A stretch of DNA of 64,000 nucleotides from contig JAJYXB010000012.1 of assembly GCA_021791195.1 (NCBI GenBank), positions 23,631 through 87,630 of the forward strand, given 5' to 3'. The DNA comes from Actinomycetes bacterium. Lineage in GTDB: Bacteria > Actinomycetota > Thermoleophilia > BMS3ABIN01. Of the stretch, positions 30,409 through 39,808 are shown one piece after another. Position 1 is the first letter of the stretch, and every line of letters begins with the position of its first letter. The translations under genes and the position numbers were made by a program. Under the pieces are notes generated by a model that did not search any database, was not told the DNA's origin, and saw nothing but the letters and a program-made list of their open reading frames with translations.

Positions 30409-33400
30409 TCAGCGGCAGGGAACAAAGCGGATGGCGCTCATCGATTCTGCCAGCACCTCTTTGAGCGCCGCCAGCGTCAGGTCGATGTCCTCCTCATTAT
30501 TACCCTGACCGAGCGAAAACCGAACCGAGCAGTGTGCCTCCTCAGGGCTCAGGCCCAGCGCCAGCAGCGCGTGTGATGGATCTGGAGACCCGGATTTGCA
30601 GGCAGAACCCGAGGAGAGCGCTACGCCCTTGCGGTCCAGCTTTAGCACCAGCGATTCACCACGCATTCCCGGCAGGGTCATGTTGAGCGTGTTGGGCAGA
30701 CGGGATGCCGGATCGCCGTTGACAAAAGCGCCGTCGACGAGCCCGACGACGCCGGCCTCAAGCCGGTCCCGCAGGTCCGCCACCCGCCGCATCTGCGGCA
30801 GGCGTTTGACCGCCAGCTCGGCGGCGCGGGCGAAGCCGGCGATGCAGGCCACGTTCTCGGTGCCGGCGCGCAGGCCGCCTTCCTGGCTGCCGCCGTTGAT
30901 CAGCGGCGCCAGCCTGACGCCGCGGCGCACGAACAGCGCCCCCACGCCCTTGGGCGCGTGGATCTTGTGGCCGGAGACCGAGAGCAGGTCGACGCCGAGC
31001 TCCTCGACGTCGACGGGGATCTTTCCCAGCGCCTGCACGGCGTCGCAGTGGAAGAGGATGTCGCGCTCGTGCGCCAGCGCCGCCAGGTCAGCCACCGGCT
31101 GGATGACGCCGGTCTCGTTGTTGGCCAGCATCACCGAGACCAGGATAGTGTCGTCGCGGAACGCCTTCAGCAGCTCGGCCGGTGCGACCAGGCCGTCCCG
31201 TCCCACAGGCAGGCGGGTCACCGCAAACCCCAGCGCCTCGAGCGCGCGGCAGGACGCCAGAATCGCCGGATGCTCGATGGCGGTGGTGATGACGTGGCCG
31301 CGGCCGTCCAGGCCTTCCTCCTGCCGGCGCGCGGCTGCCGCGAACGCCACGCCCTTGATGGCGGCGTTGTCGGCCTCGGAACCGCTGCCGGTGAAAACAA
31401 CGCGGCGGGCGGTGCAGCCGATCGCCTGCGCCACGGAGCGGCGGGCGGCGTCGAGCGCCTCCCGGGCAGTGGCGCCGGTGCGGTGAATACTTGATGGATT
31501 ACCATATTTGTGATTGAGGAAGGGCAGCATCGCCTCCACTGCTTCCGGGTCCAGCGGCGTGGTGGCGTTGTGGTCCAGATAGATGTAGCGGACCGGCGTG
31601 CGGCCGGTTATGTCCGCCTGGCCGCCAGCGGCCGGCAGGGCACAGCCATCCCCGGCATCCGGGGCACTCGCGGCCGCGGCAGCGGCACCCAGGGCACTTG
31701 CGTCCGCGGCAGCCAGGGCGCCGCCGGCCCGCGCGGGACCGGCCGCCGCATCCGCCGCCGCGCCGGTGAGAACGGGGGAGCCATCCGCGCTCCTGCCGGC
31801 GGCCGTGCCTGCCTGCCTGCGCGCCTGCACCGGCGTTACCTCACAAAGGAGTGATTTGTAAACCGGAAAACCGGAGATGGGATCGTACCGCTGAAGGTCG
31901 GTGAGGTCGTTGACATTGCACCCGCGCCAGGCATCCGGTCCCACCGGGCCGCCGCCGCCCATGTTGGCGTCGATGGCGCCCGGGACGATGTTGGCAGTGA
32001 CAAAGGCGCGGAAGCGCGCCCGTCCGCGCGGAGTCGCCACGAACACCTCGTCACCATCGGCGATGCCGCGCGCGTCCGCGTCCGCCGGGCTGATCGATAC
32101 CAGTGGCTCTGGCGCCCGGGCAGCCAGGCCTTCCACGCCGTGGTGCTGCGAGCGGAAGTCGGTACGCACGCGCGCGCCCGAGTTGAACACCAGCGGGAAC
32201 TTGCGCGCCAGCTCGGGCTGCGCCAGCGGTCCCTCCTTCGGCTCGGTGTAGACCGGCAGCGGCTCGTAGCCATGTTCCGCCAGCACGCTGGAGGCGATCT
32301 CGAACTTGCCAGAGGGCGTGTCGAACCCCGGCTGGCCATCGGCGCGCAGCAATCCTTTCTCCCACTTCCTGTACTGCATCATCCCGCCGGGCACGCTTAC
32401 GGCGCCGCCGGCGGCGCGCACATCGTCCACGGAAAAGCCGGAACCGGCGAGCACATGCTCCAGCAGCTCCTCTTCCGACTGCGGATAGAGCTCGCCGTAG
32501 CCCAGCCGCCGCGCCAGTTCGCCCAGGACCAGCAGGTCGTTGCGCGCTTCGCCGACCGGTTCGAGCAGCCTTTCCCGGATGCGAAACATAGAGCCATAAG
32601 TCATGTATGAGGTGTTTTCAAAGCCGGTCGTCGTCGGCAGCACGATGTCGGCGTAGGCGGCATCGGCGGTCAGCTGACGGTCGATTGTGACCAGAAAGTC
32701 GAGGCTTGCAAGCGTCCGCCGCCAGATCTCGGGCTGCGGCCAGGCGGTGATGATCGAGCCGCCCAGCACGATCAGCGACCTGATGGCGTATGGCCGCTGC
32801 TCGAGCACCGCCTCCGGCAGCGAGATCGCATGCGACTCGCCGCGGTACATGCTATAGACAGGGAAGCGGTCGCGGCCGAGCGCCTTTTTCACATTCGGAT
32901 TGGCGATCAGGCCGCCGCGGTTGATGGGAAAAGCGCTGCCCGGCATGCGGAAGACGCGTCCGCCGGGCACGTCCAGCTGGCCGGCGAGGGCCCAGAGGAT
33001 CATCGTTGCGCGGATCGCCTGCACGCCGCTGTCGGAATATTCCAGCCCCGTGTACATTACCGGGCTCGCGCCGCGCGCGGCCGCCAGCCGCCGCGCCAGC
33101 CCCCTGACGGTCGCCGCCGGCACGCCCGTGATCTCTTCCACCGCCTCCGGCCGGAAATGCTGCGTGTAGCGCGCCAGCTCGTCGAAGCCGACCGTCCATT
33201 CGTCGACGAACTTCTCGTCGTAAAGGTCCTCCTCGATCAGCACCTGGATCATCCCCAGCGCCAGCGCGCCGTCGGTGCCGGGCCTGACCGGGATCCACTC
33301 GGCGCCGCTCTCGCGCGCGGTGCCATTGCGCCGCGGATCGATGACCACGATCTCGGCGCCGCGGTCGCGGGCGGCCAGTATCTGTTGATGCGCCAGCGGC

Positions 33401-34038
33401 GGGCAGTCGGTGGCGGGGTTAGAGCCCCAGACGACGACCAGCTCCGCCTGCTCCAGGTCAGAGTCCATGTTGATGAGCATCCCGCCCATGGTGACATGGG
33501 GCGCGATCATGGCGTAGGCAACGTAGCAGAGGGCGCCGACGCCGAAGGTGTTGGGCGAACCGAAGGGAAAGAGTACGCTGGACGCCGAAGACACCGCGGT
33601 ATCGCGGGGCTGGTAGACATCGCACAGCGCCAGGTCGAAGCTGCCGCGGCCGGTGTAGATCCCGCAGGCCTCGGCACCATGCTCGCGTTTGATCTGCTTT
33701 AGCCGGGCGGCGATCGTCTCCATCGCCTCATCCCAGGAAATCTGCTCGAATTCGAACGAGCTGGGCGGGCCGGTGCGCCTGAGAGGATGCCGCAGCCGGT
33801 GCCTGGAATAAACCATCTCCGGCGCGTGCCGGCCAAGCCGGCAGATCATCCCCAGCGGATGGCCCTGCTGGGCGCGCGCCTCTGTGAGGCGGCCGTTGAC
33901 GAGCGTCGCGGTGATCCAGCAGCCGGCCGGGCAGATGCCGCAGATGGTGTCGATGTCGATTTCGCCGGTCTGCTTTCCCTGCCCGCGCTCTCCCGCGGGC
34001 GCGTCGGCGGGGATCGCCGGATCGCCTGACAAAGACAT
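30409..34038 (-). CDS. Molybdopterin oxidoreductase fused to cysteine desulfurase; probable metallopterin ergothioneine synthase
   Basis: One 1209-residue polypeptide. Residues ~25-735 are a bis-MGD oxidoreductase: a [4Fe-4S] site at C33, C36, C40 and C66, a likely Mo/W ligand C171 (in GALCYVAY), and the C-terminal pterin-binding domain. A ~75-residue Ala/Gly/Pro-rich linker follows. Residues ~817-1209 are a NifS/IscS-type desulfurase with GNPSSIH, the PLP lysine K1025 (SGHKIHAPKG) and active-site C1147 (SSGSACKSGSPDPSH). The egtD gene follows 6 bp later. I recall a metallopterin-dependent ergothioneine synthase described from Caldithrix abyssi; the call rests on that plus context. ATG 34038 chosen; TTG 34032 or 34077 possible. 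The first domain alone would read as formate dehydrogenase or polysulfide reductase. Confidence 0.78.
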   Translation of the reverse strand: MSLSGDPAIPADAPAGERGQGKQTGEIDIDTICGICPAGCWITATLVNGRLTEARAQQGHPLGMICRLGRHAPEMVYSRHRLRHPLRRTGPPSSFEFEQISWDEAMETIAARLKQIKREHGAEACGIYTGRGSFDLALCDVYQPRDTAVSSASSVLFPFGSPNTFGVGALCYVAYAMIAPHVTMGGMLINMDSDLEQAELVVVWGSNPATDCPPLAHQQILAARDRGAEIVVIDPRRNGTARESGAEWIPVRPGTDGALALGMIQVLIEEDLYDEKFVDEWTVGFDELARYTQHFRPEAVEEITGVPAATVRGLARRLAAARGASPVMYTGLEYSDSGVQAIRATMILWALAGQLDVPGGRVFRMPGSAFPINRGGLIANPNVKKALGRDRFPVYSMYRGESHAISLPEAVLEQRPYAIRSLIVLGGSIITAWPQPEIWRRTLASLDFLVTIDRQLTADAAYADIVLPTTTGFENTSYMTYGSMFRIRERLLEPVGEARNDLLVLGELARRLGYGELYPQSEEELLEHVLAGSGFSVDDVRAAGGAVSVPGGMMQYRKWEKGLLRADGQPGFDTPSGKFEIASSVLAEHGYEPLPVYTEPKEGPLAQPELARKFPLVFNSGARVRTDFRSQHHGVEGLAARAPEPLVSISPADADARGIADGDEVFVATPRGRARFRAFVTANIVPGAIDANMGGGGPVGPDAWRGCNVNDLTDLQRYDPISGFPVYKSLLCEVTPVQARRQAGTAAGRSADGSPVLTGAAADAAAGPARAGGALAAADASALGAAAAAASAPDAGDGCALPAAGGQADITGRTPVRYIYLDHNATTPLDPEAVEAMLPFLNHKYGNPSSIHRTGATAREALDAARRSVAQAIGCTARRVVFTGSGSEADNAAIKGVAFAAAARRQEEGLDGRGHVITTAIEHPAILASCRALEALGFAVTRLPVGRDGLVAPAELLKAFRDDTILVSVMLANNETGVIQPVADLAALAHERDILFHCDAVQALGKIPVDVEELGVDLLSVSGHKIHAPKGVGALFVRRGVRLAPLINGGSQEGGLRAGTENVACIAGFARAAELAVKRLPQMRRVADLRDRLEAGVVGLVDGAFVNGDPASRLPNTLNMTLPGMRGESLVLKLDRKGVALSSGSACKSGSPDPSHALLALGLSPEEAHCSVRFSLGQGNNEEDIDLTLAALKEVLAESMSAIRFVPCR

Positions 34039-34157
34039 AACCTCCAAAGATTCAGATGACCGGCTGGTGCGCAGCAAAATCCCGCGGCCAGTCTAAAGGA
34101 ACTGCCGGACAAGAAAAATTAATACCCGCATTGCAGGCATATTTAAACCGCGGTCGC

Positions 34158-34184
34158 TTGCAAATTATTTTCAGATAATATAAA
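34158..34184 (+). promoter_or_regulatory. Candidate promoter for the riboswitch-fdh transcript
   Basis: TTGCAA (34158-34163) and TATAAA (34179-34184) are 15 bp apart, slightly short, in an AT-rich stretch about 20-25 bp before the riboswitch P1 stem. Placement just upstream of the aptamer supports it. The same region must also hold the divergent promoter for the minus-strand fusion gene. Confidence 0.4.
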
Positions 34185-34205
34185 TTTTGTTTTCTTCCAA
34201 GCGAA

Positions 34206-34317
34206 GAAACGCGACTGGCGTTCAGGTGGATAACCACCGGGGAGCGTTTCGGCGTCCTGGGCCTCTTGATTTGGATGAGGCTCCGGATGCCAGCTGAAAG
34301 TGGTCGAGCGCCTGGGC
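34206..34317 (+). ncRNA. ZTP (pfl motif) riboswitch aptamer
   Basis: Binds ZTP/ZMP (AICAR nucleotides) that accumulate when 10-formyl-tetrahydrofolate is low, and turns on one-carbon genes. Visible elements: P1 GAAACGC (34206-34212) with GCGTTTC (34244-34250); conserved GACTGGCG (34213-34220); P2 GGTGG/CCACC (34225-34229/34234-34238) with an ATAA loop; CGGGGAGC right after P2; and the 3' core GCGCCTGGGC (34308-34317), whose CGCC can pair with the upstream GGCG as the pseudoknot. The linker contains an extra hairpin. Sequence and order match the pfl consensus as I remember it. Confidence 0.88.
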
Positions 34318-34352
34318 CATCCGAATGTCGATTTGGAGCGCCCGGGTTTTTT
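34311..34352 (+). terminator. Riboswitch terminator overlapping the aptamer core
   Basis: CCTGGGC (34311-34317), which is part of the ZTP-binding core, can pair with GCCCGGG (34340-34346); an inner stem 34321-34326/34331-34336 extends the hairpin, and six T (34347-34352) follow. Ligand binding would hold the core and prevent termination, the standard ZTP on-switch. CCCGGG at 34341-34346 can alternatively pair with CCCGGG at 34357-34362. Confidence 0.8.
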
Positions 34353-34386
34353 CATTCCCGGGCCATCCTTACCTTGAAAGGGCAAG

Positions 34387-37300
34387 ATGGCCAGACATCC
34401 CGTTTACCATCCTCTGCATCCCGATAACGGACCTCAGGTCAGCCTGTTTGTCGACGGACGTCACCTGCAGGTGCCGCACGGGATGACCATCCTGCAGGCA
34501 GCGCGGGCCAACGGCATCGAGATCCCGGCGCTATGCGACAATCCCAAGCTGATTCCGGCCGGGCGCTGCGGGCTGTGCGTGGTCGAGGTCGTGGGCGACG
34601 GCATCGTGCACGCCTGCCAGACGCCGGTCGAGGAGGGCATGGAGGTCATCAGCGAGAATCCGCAGATCGCCGACTCCCGCCGGCGGCGGCTGAACGAGTT
34701 CCTCGCCAACCACAACGCGTACTGCGAGCCGCCGTGCCATAACGCCTGCCCGGCGCGCATCGATATCCCCGGTTACCTTGGCGCCATCGCCCGGGGTGAC
34801 GACGCCGAAGCGATCCGCATCGTCAAGCAGCGGCTGCCGCTGCCGCGGGTCATCGGCCGCGTCTGCCCCCGTCCCTGCGAGAGCGCCTGCCGGCGCACCC
34901 AGGTGGATGGCCAGCCGGTCGCCATCTGCCAGCTGAAGCGCTTTGCCGGCGACCGGGCAGCAGCCGAAGCCGAGGCCGCGGAGCAGGCGGCGCTCGCCGG
35001 GCTGCAGGCGCCGGCCACGGGCAAGCGGGTGGCGGTGATCGGCAGCGGCCCCTCGGGCCTGTCGGCTGCGTACTACCTGGCGCTGGACGGCCACCAGGTT
35101 ACCATCTTTGAAGCAAACTCCGAGCCGGGCGGCATGATGCGCACCGGCATCCCGCCTTACCGCCTCCCCCGGGAGGTCATCGACGAAGAGGTGGCCGACA
35201 TCCTCAAGCTGGGGGTGGAGCTGAAGCTCAACACCCGTCTGGGCACGGACGTCACCATCGACAGCCTGGAAGCGGACGGCTATGACTCCATATATCTGGC
35301 CGTTGGCGCCCAGCGCGGTTCGCTGGGAGGGCTGCCGGGAGCCGGCGAAGGCGCCGGAGCAGACGAAGGGATTTACTCCGCGGTCGATTTTCTCAGGAAG
35401 AGCAACGCCGGTGAATGGGATATCCCGCTGGGACGCACGGTGGTCGTCGGCGGCGGCTTCACCGCCATGGACGCCTGCCGCTCCGCCGTCAGGCTGGGCG
35501 CCGGCGAGGTGACGGTCGTCTACCGCCGTTCGCGCGAGGAGATGCCGGCCACCAGCGACGAGGTGGAGGCCGCCGGGCAGGAGGGGGTGACGCTCTCGCT
35601 GCTGAGCGCGCCGGTGAACGTCATCCGCGAGGGCGGGCGGGTCACGGGCGTGGTCTGCCAGAAGATGGAGCTGGGCGAGCCGGATGAGAGCGGCCGCCGC
35701 TCGCCGCGTCCGGTCGAGGGTTCGGAGTTCACTGTGTCCGCGGATACGATCATCCTTGCTATCGGCCAGGAGATCGACACCGCCGGGCTGGAAGGCCTGG
35801 TGGAGCTGGACGGCCGCGGCCGCGTCACCGCCAACCAGCTGACGCTGGCCACCAGCCGCCCGGGCGTCTTCGCCGGCGGCGACTGCCAGACCGGTCCCGC
35901 TACCGTGGTGGAGGGCATTGCCGCCGGGCGCCGCGCCGCGGTTGCCATCGGCGCCTATGTGGCGGGCGAGAGCCCGGCGGAAGCATGCAGCGCGCCGGCC
36001 GCCAGCCTGAAGAAACGCCATCCGCGGCTGTTCGAGATCGGCGCCAGGCCCAAATCGGACGCTGCCCGGCAGGCGATGCCGGAGCTGACTCCGGCCGAGC
36101 GCGGCGGTTTCGAGGAGATCGAGCTCGGCTTTGCCGAGGATGCCGCCCGGGCCGAAGCGGCCCGCTGCCTGCAGTGCACCTGCCATGCGGCATCGGCCTG
36201 CGAGCTGCAGCGCCTCTCGATCCGATACGGCGCCGGCACGACGGAATTCCGCGAGCAGGAGGGGCAGCTCGAGGTGCTGAACGGCGCTCCCATTCTCGAG
36301 CTGGACCGCAAGCGCTGCATCAAGTGCCACAAGTGCATCCGCGAATGCGACGAGGTGGTACAGTACCACGTCTATACCGTGGGCGAAAACGAGTATCCGG
36401 CCCTGCGCGCCGGCACTTATATAGATTCCGGCTGCGTCTCCTGCGGCTCGTGCGTCGAGATCTGTCCCACGGGCGCGCTGGTGGACACGCAGCTGAAGGG
36501 CATTCATGAATGGGAAGTGGAGAAGGTCAGGACCACATGTCCGCTCTGCGGCGTCGGCTGCAACTTCGACCTCAATGTCAGGGACGGCCGCGTACTGGGC
36601 GTTTCGTCGGCATCGGACGCGCCGGTGAACGGCCCGGCGCTCTGCGTCAAGGGCCGCTACCATTTCGACATGATCCACAGCCCCGAGCGGCTGACTACGC
36701 CGCTGATCAGGGAAAACGGCGCCTTCCGCGAGGCCACCTGGGACGAGGCGCTCGACCTGGTGGCCGCCCGCTTCGGCGAGATCCGCGACCGTCACGGCAG
36801 CGACGCCCTGGCGGCCCTGAGCTCCGCGCGCTGCACCAACGAGGAAAACTGGTTGATGCAGAAGTTCGCCAGGGTGGTGATGGGCACCAACAACGTAGAT
36901 CATTGTGCCCGCACCTGACACGCTCCCACGGTGGCCGGTCTGGCCATCTCGTTCGGGAGCGGAGCGATGACGAACTCCATCAGCGAAGTCGGTTTTTATG
37001 ACGCGCTGCTCATAATCGGTTCCAATGCCACCGAGGCGCACCCGATCATCGGCAGCAAGATGAAGCGGGCCGCCTGCCGCGGCGCGCGCGTGATCGTTGC
37101 CGATCCCCGGCAGATCGAGCTGGCGGATTACGCCGAGTTGTGGCTGCGGCTCAGGCCCGGCACCGACGCCGCCCTGGTCAACGGCCTGATCAACATCATC
37201 GTCAGCGAAGGCTGGCACGACCGGGATTTCATCGCGCAGCGCTGCGAGGGTTTTGACAAGATGTGGAAAGTTGTCAAGAACTATCCGCTGGCCCGGGTGA

Positions 37301-38568
37301 GCGAAATCACCGGCGTGCCCGAGGACAAGCTTTATGCCGCCGCAGAGATCTACGCCAAGACACGGCGGGCCGGCATCTTCTATACCCTCGGCATCACCGA
37401 GCACACCACCGGCACCGCCAACGTCATGAACCTCGCCAACCTGGCGATGGTCACCGGCCACGTCGGCGTCGAGCATGCCGGTGTCAATCCGCTACGCGGC
37501 CAGAACAACGTCCAGGGCGCCTGCGACATGGGCGCGCTGCCGAACCTGCTGCCGGGCTACCGATCGGTGGACGAGGCCGGCAATGTCGACTACTTCGAGC
37601 GCGAGTGGGGGACCAGCCTGAGCAGCGTCTCCGGGCTGCGCATCCCGGAGATGTTCGACTCCATCCTCGGCGGCGACGTTAAGGGGATGTACATCATGGG
37701 CGAGGATCCGGTGCTTACCGACCCGGACTCCAACCATGTGCGCAAAGCGATCGACAGCCTCGATTTCCTGGTGGTGCAGGACATCTTCATGTCGGAGACG
37801 GCCAGCCTCGCCGACGTCGTCCTGCCGGCGGCGCTCTATGCGGAGAAGGACGGCACCTTCACCAATACCGAGCGCCGCGTCCAGCGGGTGCGCAGGGCGG
37901 TGGACGCTCCCGGCGAGGCCCGGGCCGACTGGGAGATCATCTGTGACCTGGCCGGCCGCATGGGCACGCCGATGGAATACGAATCACCCGAGGCCGTCTT
38001 TGAGGAGATCCGGAGCATGACGCCGGCATATGCGGGCATCACCTATGCCCGTCTGGACATCGCCGGGCTGCAATGGCCCTGCCCCGATACCGAGCATCCG
38101 GGCACGCCGTTTTTGCATCAGACCGGCTTCCCCCGCGGGAAGGGCCTGCTGCAGGGCATCGAACACCTCGAGCCGGCGGAGCTGACCAGTGAGGAATATC
38201 CGATCCTGCTGACCACCGGTCGCAGGCTCTATCATTACAATGTGTCAACCAGGAACTCGCAGCTGCTCGATGGCCTGATGCCACATGAGCTGGCTGAAGT
38301 CAACCCCGCCGACGCCGCACGCCTCGGTCTCGCCGAGGGCGACGCGGTCCGGGTGAGCTCGCGCCGCGGGACGGTCACATCCCGGGTGACGCTGACGGAG
38401 AAAGTGCCCGAGGGCACGGTCTTCATGACGTTCCATTTCCGGGAGACGCCAGTGAACAAGCTGACCAACTCCGTCTATGACCCGATCGCCCTGACGGCGG
38501 AATATAAGGTGTGCGCCGTCAGGATGGAGAAACTGGGCCCGGGTGAGAGCGGCGGCCCGGAAGGGTAA
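34387..38568 (+). CDS. fdhA: Selenocysteine-containing NAD(P)-linked formate dehydrogenase, single-chain fusion
   Basis: Interconverts formate and CO2 at a bis-MGD Mo/W centre. One frame of 1393 codons with an in-frame TGA at 36916-36918 (residue 844) read as Sec: it sits in HCART-Sec-HAPTVAGL, the catalytic motif. Domains: 2Fe-2S ferredoxin (~15-90), GltD-like FAD/NAD(P)H module (~95-520; GSGPSGLSAAYYLA near 219, VFAGGDC near 495), ferredoxin clusters (CIKCHKC near 644, CVSCGSC near 683), then the FDH catalytic part from CPLCGVGC near 718. The GltD-like module resembles the beta subunit of NADP-dependent acetogen formate dehydrogenase. Preceded by a ZTP riboswitch, overlapped by modE. Standard gene calling would split it at the TGA into 34387-36918 and 36931-38568. 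Confidence 0.93.
36916..36948 (+). promoter_or_regulatory. UGA selenocysteine codon and bacterial SECIS hairpin
   Basis: The TGA (36916-36918) is followed by a stem GGTGGCC (36930-36936) / GGCCATC (36942-36948) closing a GGTCT loop. The loop G-G-U falls 21-23 nt after the U of UGA. As I remember E. coli fdhF, its SECIS has the same GGUC loop at the same distance. This recruits SelB-Sec-tRNA. No sel genes are in the window. Confidence 0.85.
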
Positions 38569-38923
38569 GAACTGGCAGGAGCGGCTGTCGATCCGCTCCA
38601 AGGTCTGGCTCGAACTGGACGGCGAGCCGGTGTTCAGCCGCGGCCGGGCGCTGCTTTTCCGCGCCATCGACAGCCATGGCTCGATCAACGCGGCTGCCCG
38701 GGAGATGGGCATCTCCTACCGGCGGGCCTGGGGGTACGTCAAGGCGATGGAAGCGCGGCTGGGCGTGGCGCTGGTGGAAACCAGGACCGGCGGCGCGCAG
38801 GGGGGCGGCGCCACCCTGACGGCGGCGGCGCGGGAGCTCCTGGCGGGATTCGAGCGTCTGGAGCAGGGTGTCAACGGCTTGGTGGACAAGAGGTTCGAGG
38901 CTGAATTCAGGGGGCGGAGCTGA
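38543..38923 (+). CDS. modE: ModE-type molybdate-responsive DNA-binding domain protein
   Basis: 126 residues holding the LysR-like winged helix of ModE: LFRAIDSHGSINAAAREMGI and SYRRAWGYVKAME, then a wing with TRTGGAQGGGATLT. It lacks the C-terminal molybdate-binding (TOBE) domains of E. coli ModE, like many short ModE homologues. The GTG start overlaps the fdhA stop by 26 bp. It is followed directly by a ModE-box-like repeat and modABC, so it probably controls them. Confidence 0.88.
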   Translation: MRAAARKGKNWQERLSIRSKVWLELDGEPVFSRGRALLFRAIDSHGSINAAAREMGISYRRAWGYVKAMEARLGVALVETRTGGAQGGGATLTAAARELLAGFERLEQGVNGLVDKRFEAEFRGRS

Positions 38924-38937
38924 TTTTTTTTCGGGGC

Positions 38938-38960
38938 CGTTATGCAAGACAGACATAACG
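38938..38960. promoter_or_regulatory. ModE-box-like inverted repeat upstream of modA
   Basis: CGTTATG (38938-38944) and CATAACG (38954-38960) are a perfect 7-bp inverted repeat with 9-bp spacer. The CGTTAT/ATAACG half-sites match the E. coli ModE operator as I remember it. Position between modE and modA supports repression of molybdate uptake when molybdate is plentiful. Confidence 0.65.
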
Positions 38961-38980
38961 AAACGGAAGCAGTACATGAA

Positions 38981-39808
38981 ATGAAGACGTACACGAAATA
39001 TATCAGGCTATCAACCAGGCTGCCGGCGCTGCTGTTCCTGCTGGCCGGCGTGGCCGTGGCGGCCGCCGGCTGTGGCTCCGGCGCCCAGGGACAGGGAACG
39101 GGCGGGCAGCAGACGCTGACGGTCTCGGCCGCCATTAGCCTGCAGGATGCCTTCACCGAGCTGGGCAGGGCCTTCGAGGCGGCGCACCCCGGGGTCAGCG
39201 TCCAGTTCAACTTCGGCGCTTCCGGTGACCTCGAGAGCCAGATCGAGGGCGGCGCGCCGGTGGACGTCTTCGCCGCTGCCTCCACCAGGGAGACCGGCGA
39301 GCTGGCGCAAAAAGGGCTGATCGACGCCGCCGGGGTGATCCGGCCGGTGGGCAACGACCTGGTGCTGACGGTGCCGTCCGGCGCCACGGCGCAGTTCGGC
39401 GCGTTTGCCGATCTGGCCCGGGGCGCCTCCGGCAAGATCGCCATCGGCAATCCCGCCACGGTGCCGGCGGGCCGCTACGCGCGCGATACGCTGACGCATT
39501 TCGGCCTCTGGGATGCGCTCAAGCCCCGGCTGGTCTACGGCGAGAGCGTGCGCCAGGTGCTGGACTATGTCGCCCGCGGCGAGGTTGACGCGGGCCTGGT
39601 CTATGCTACCGATGCCCGCGCCCGCGCCTCGGAAGTGAGGGTGGCGCTTTCGGCGCCGGCTGACAGCCACGCGCCGGTGACCTATCCGATGGCGGTGGTG
39701 TCCGGCAGCGCGAACCGCGCCCTGGCGGGGCAGTTCCTCGCTTTCCTGGGCTCGGCCGCCGCCCGCCCGGTCTTCGAGAAATACGGTTTCAGGTGGCTCC
39801 TTGGATAG
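38981..39808 (+). CDS. modA: Molybdate/tungstate ABC transporter substrate-binding lipoprotein
   Basis: Extracytoplasmic binding protein for the oxyanion. The ATG at 38981 gives a lipoprotein signal peptide (basic start, hydrophobic LPALLFLLAGVAVAAAG, lipobox AAGC near residue 30); the upstream ATG at 38942 would fall inside the ModE box and add an acidic leader. ModA motifs include VSAAISLQDAFTELG, FNFGASGDLESQIEGG with the oxyanion-binding Ser, and IGNPATVPAGRYA. 275 residues. Overlaps modB. Confidence 0.93.
   Translation: MKTYTKYIRLSTRLPALLFLLAGVAVAAAGCGSGAQGQGTGGQQTLTVSAAISLQDAFTELGRAFEAAHPGVSVQFNFGASGDLESQIEGGAPVDVFAAASTRETGELAQKGLIDAAGVIRPVGNDLVLTVPSGATAQFGAFADLARGASGKIAIGNPATVPAGRYARDTLTHFGLWDALKPRLVYGESVRQVLDYVARGEVDAGLVYATDARARASEVRVALSAPADSHAPVTYPMAVVSGSANRALAGQFLAFLGSAAARPVFEKYGFRWLLG

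Noticed and set aside
31590..31840. Ala/Gly/Pro-rich stretch between the two domains of the fusion gene taken as a frameshift or assembly join
   Set aside because: Both domains are in one frame with no stop, and low-complexity linkers are expected between fused domains.
36916..36918. TGA read as a stop, making two separate formate dehydrogenase genes or a pseudogene
   Set aside because: Position at the catalytic residue, uninterrupted homology on both sides and a SECIS-like hairpin favour selenocysteine.
34531..37476. 981-codon open frame on the minus strand opposite formate dehydrogenase
   Set aside because: Shadow frame caused by high GC at third codon positions; its product has no recognisable motif while the plus-strand frame is a clear enzyme.
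38901..38932. CTGAATTCAG palindrome and T-run after modE as a terminator
   Set aside because: The palindrome is not adjacent to the T-run and no stable stem sits directly before it.
38942..38980. Upstream ATG at 38942 as the modA start
   Set aside because: It lies inside the ModE-box-like repeat and would place an acidic leader before the lipoprotein signal.
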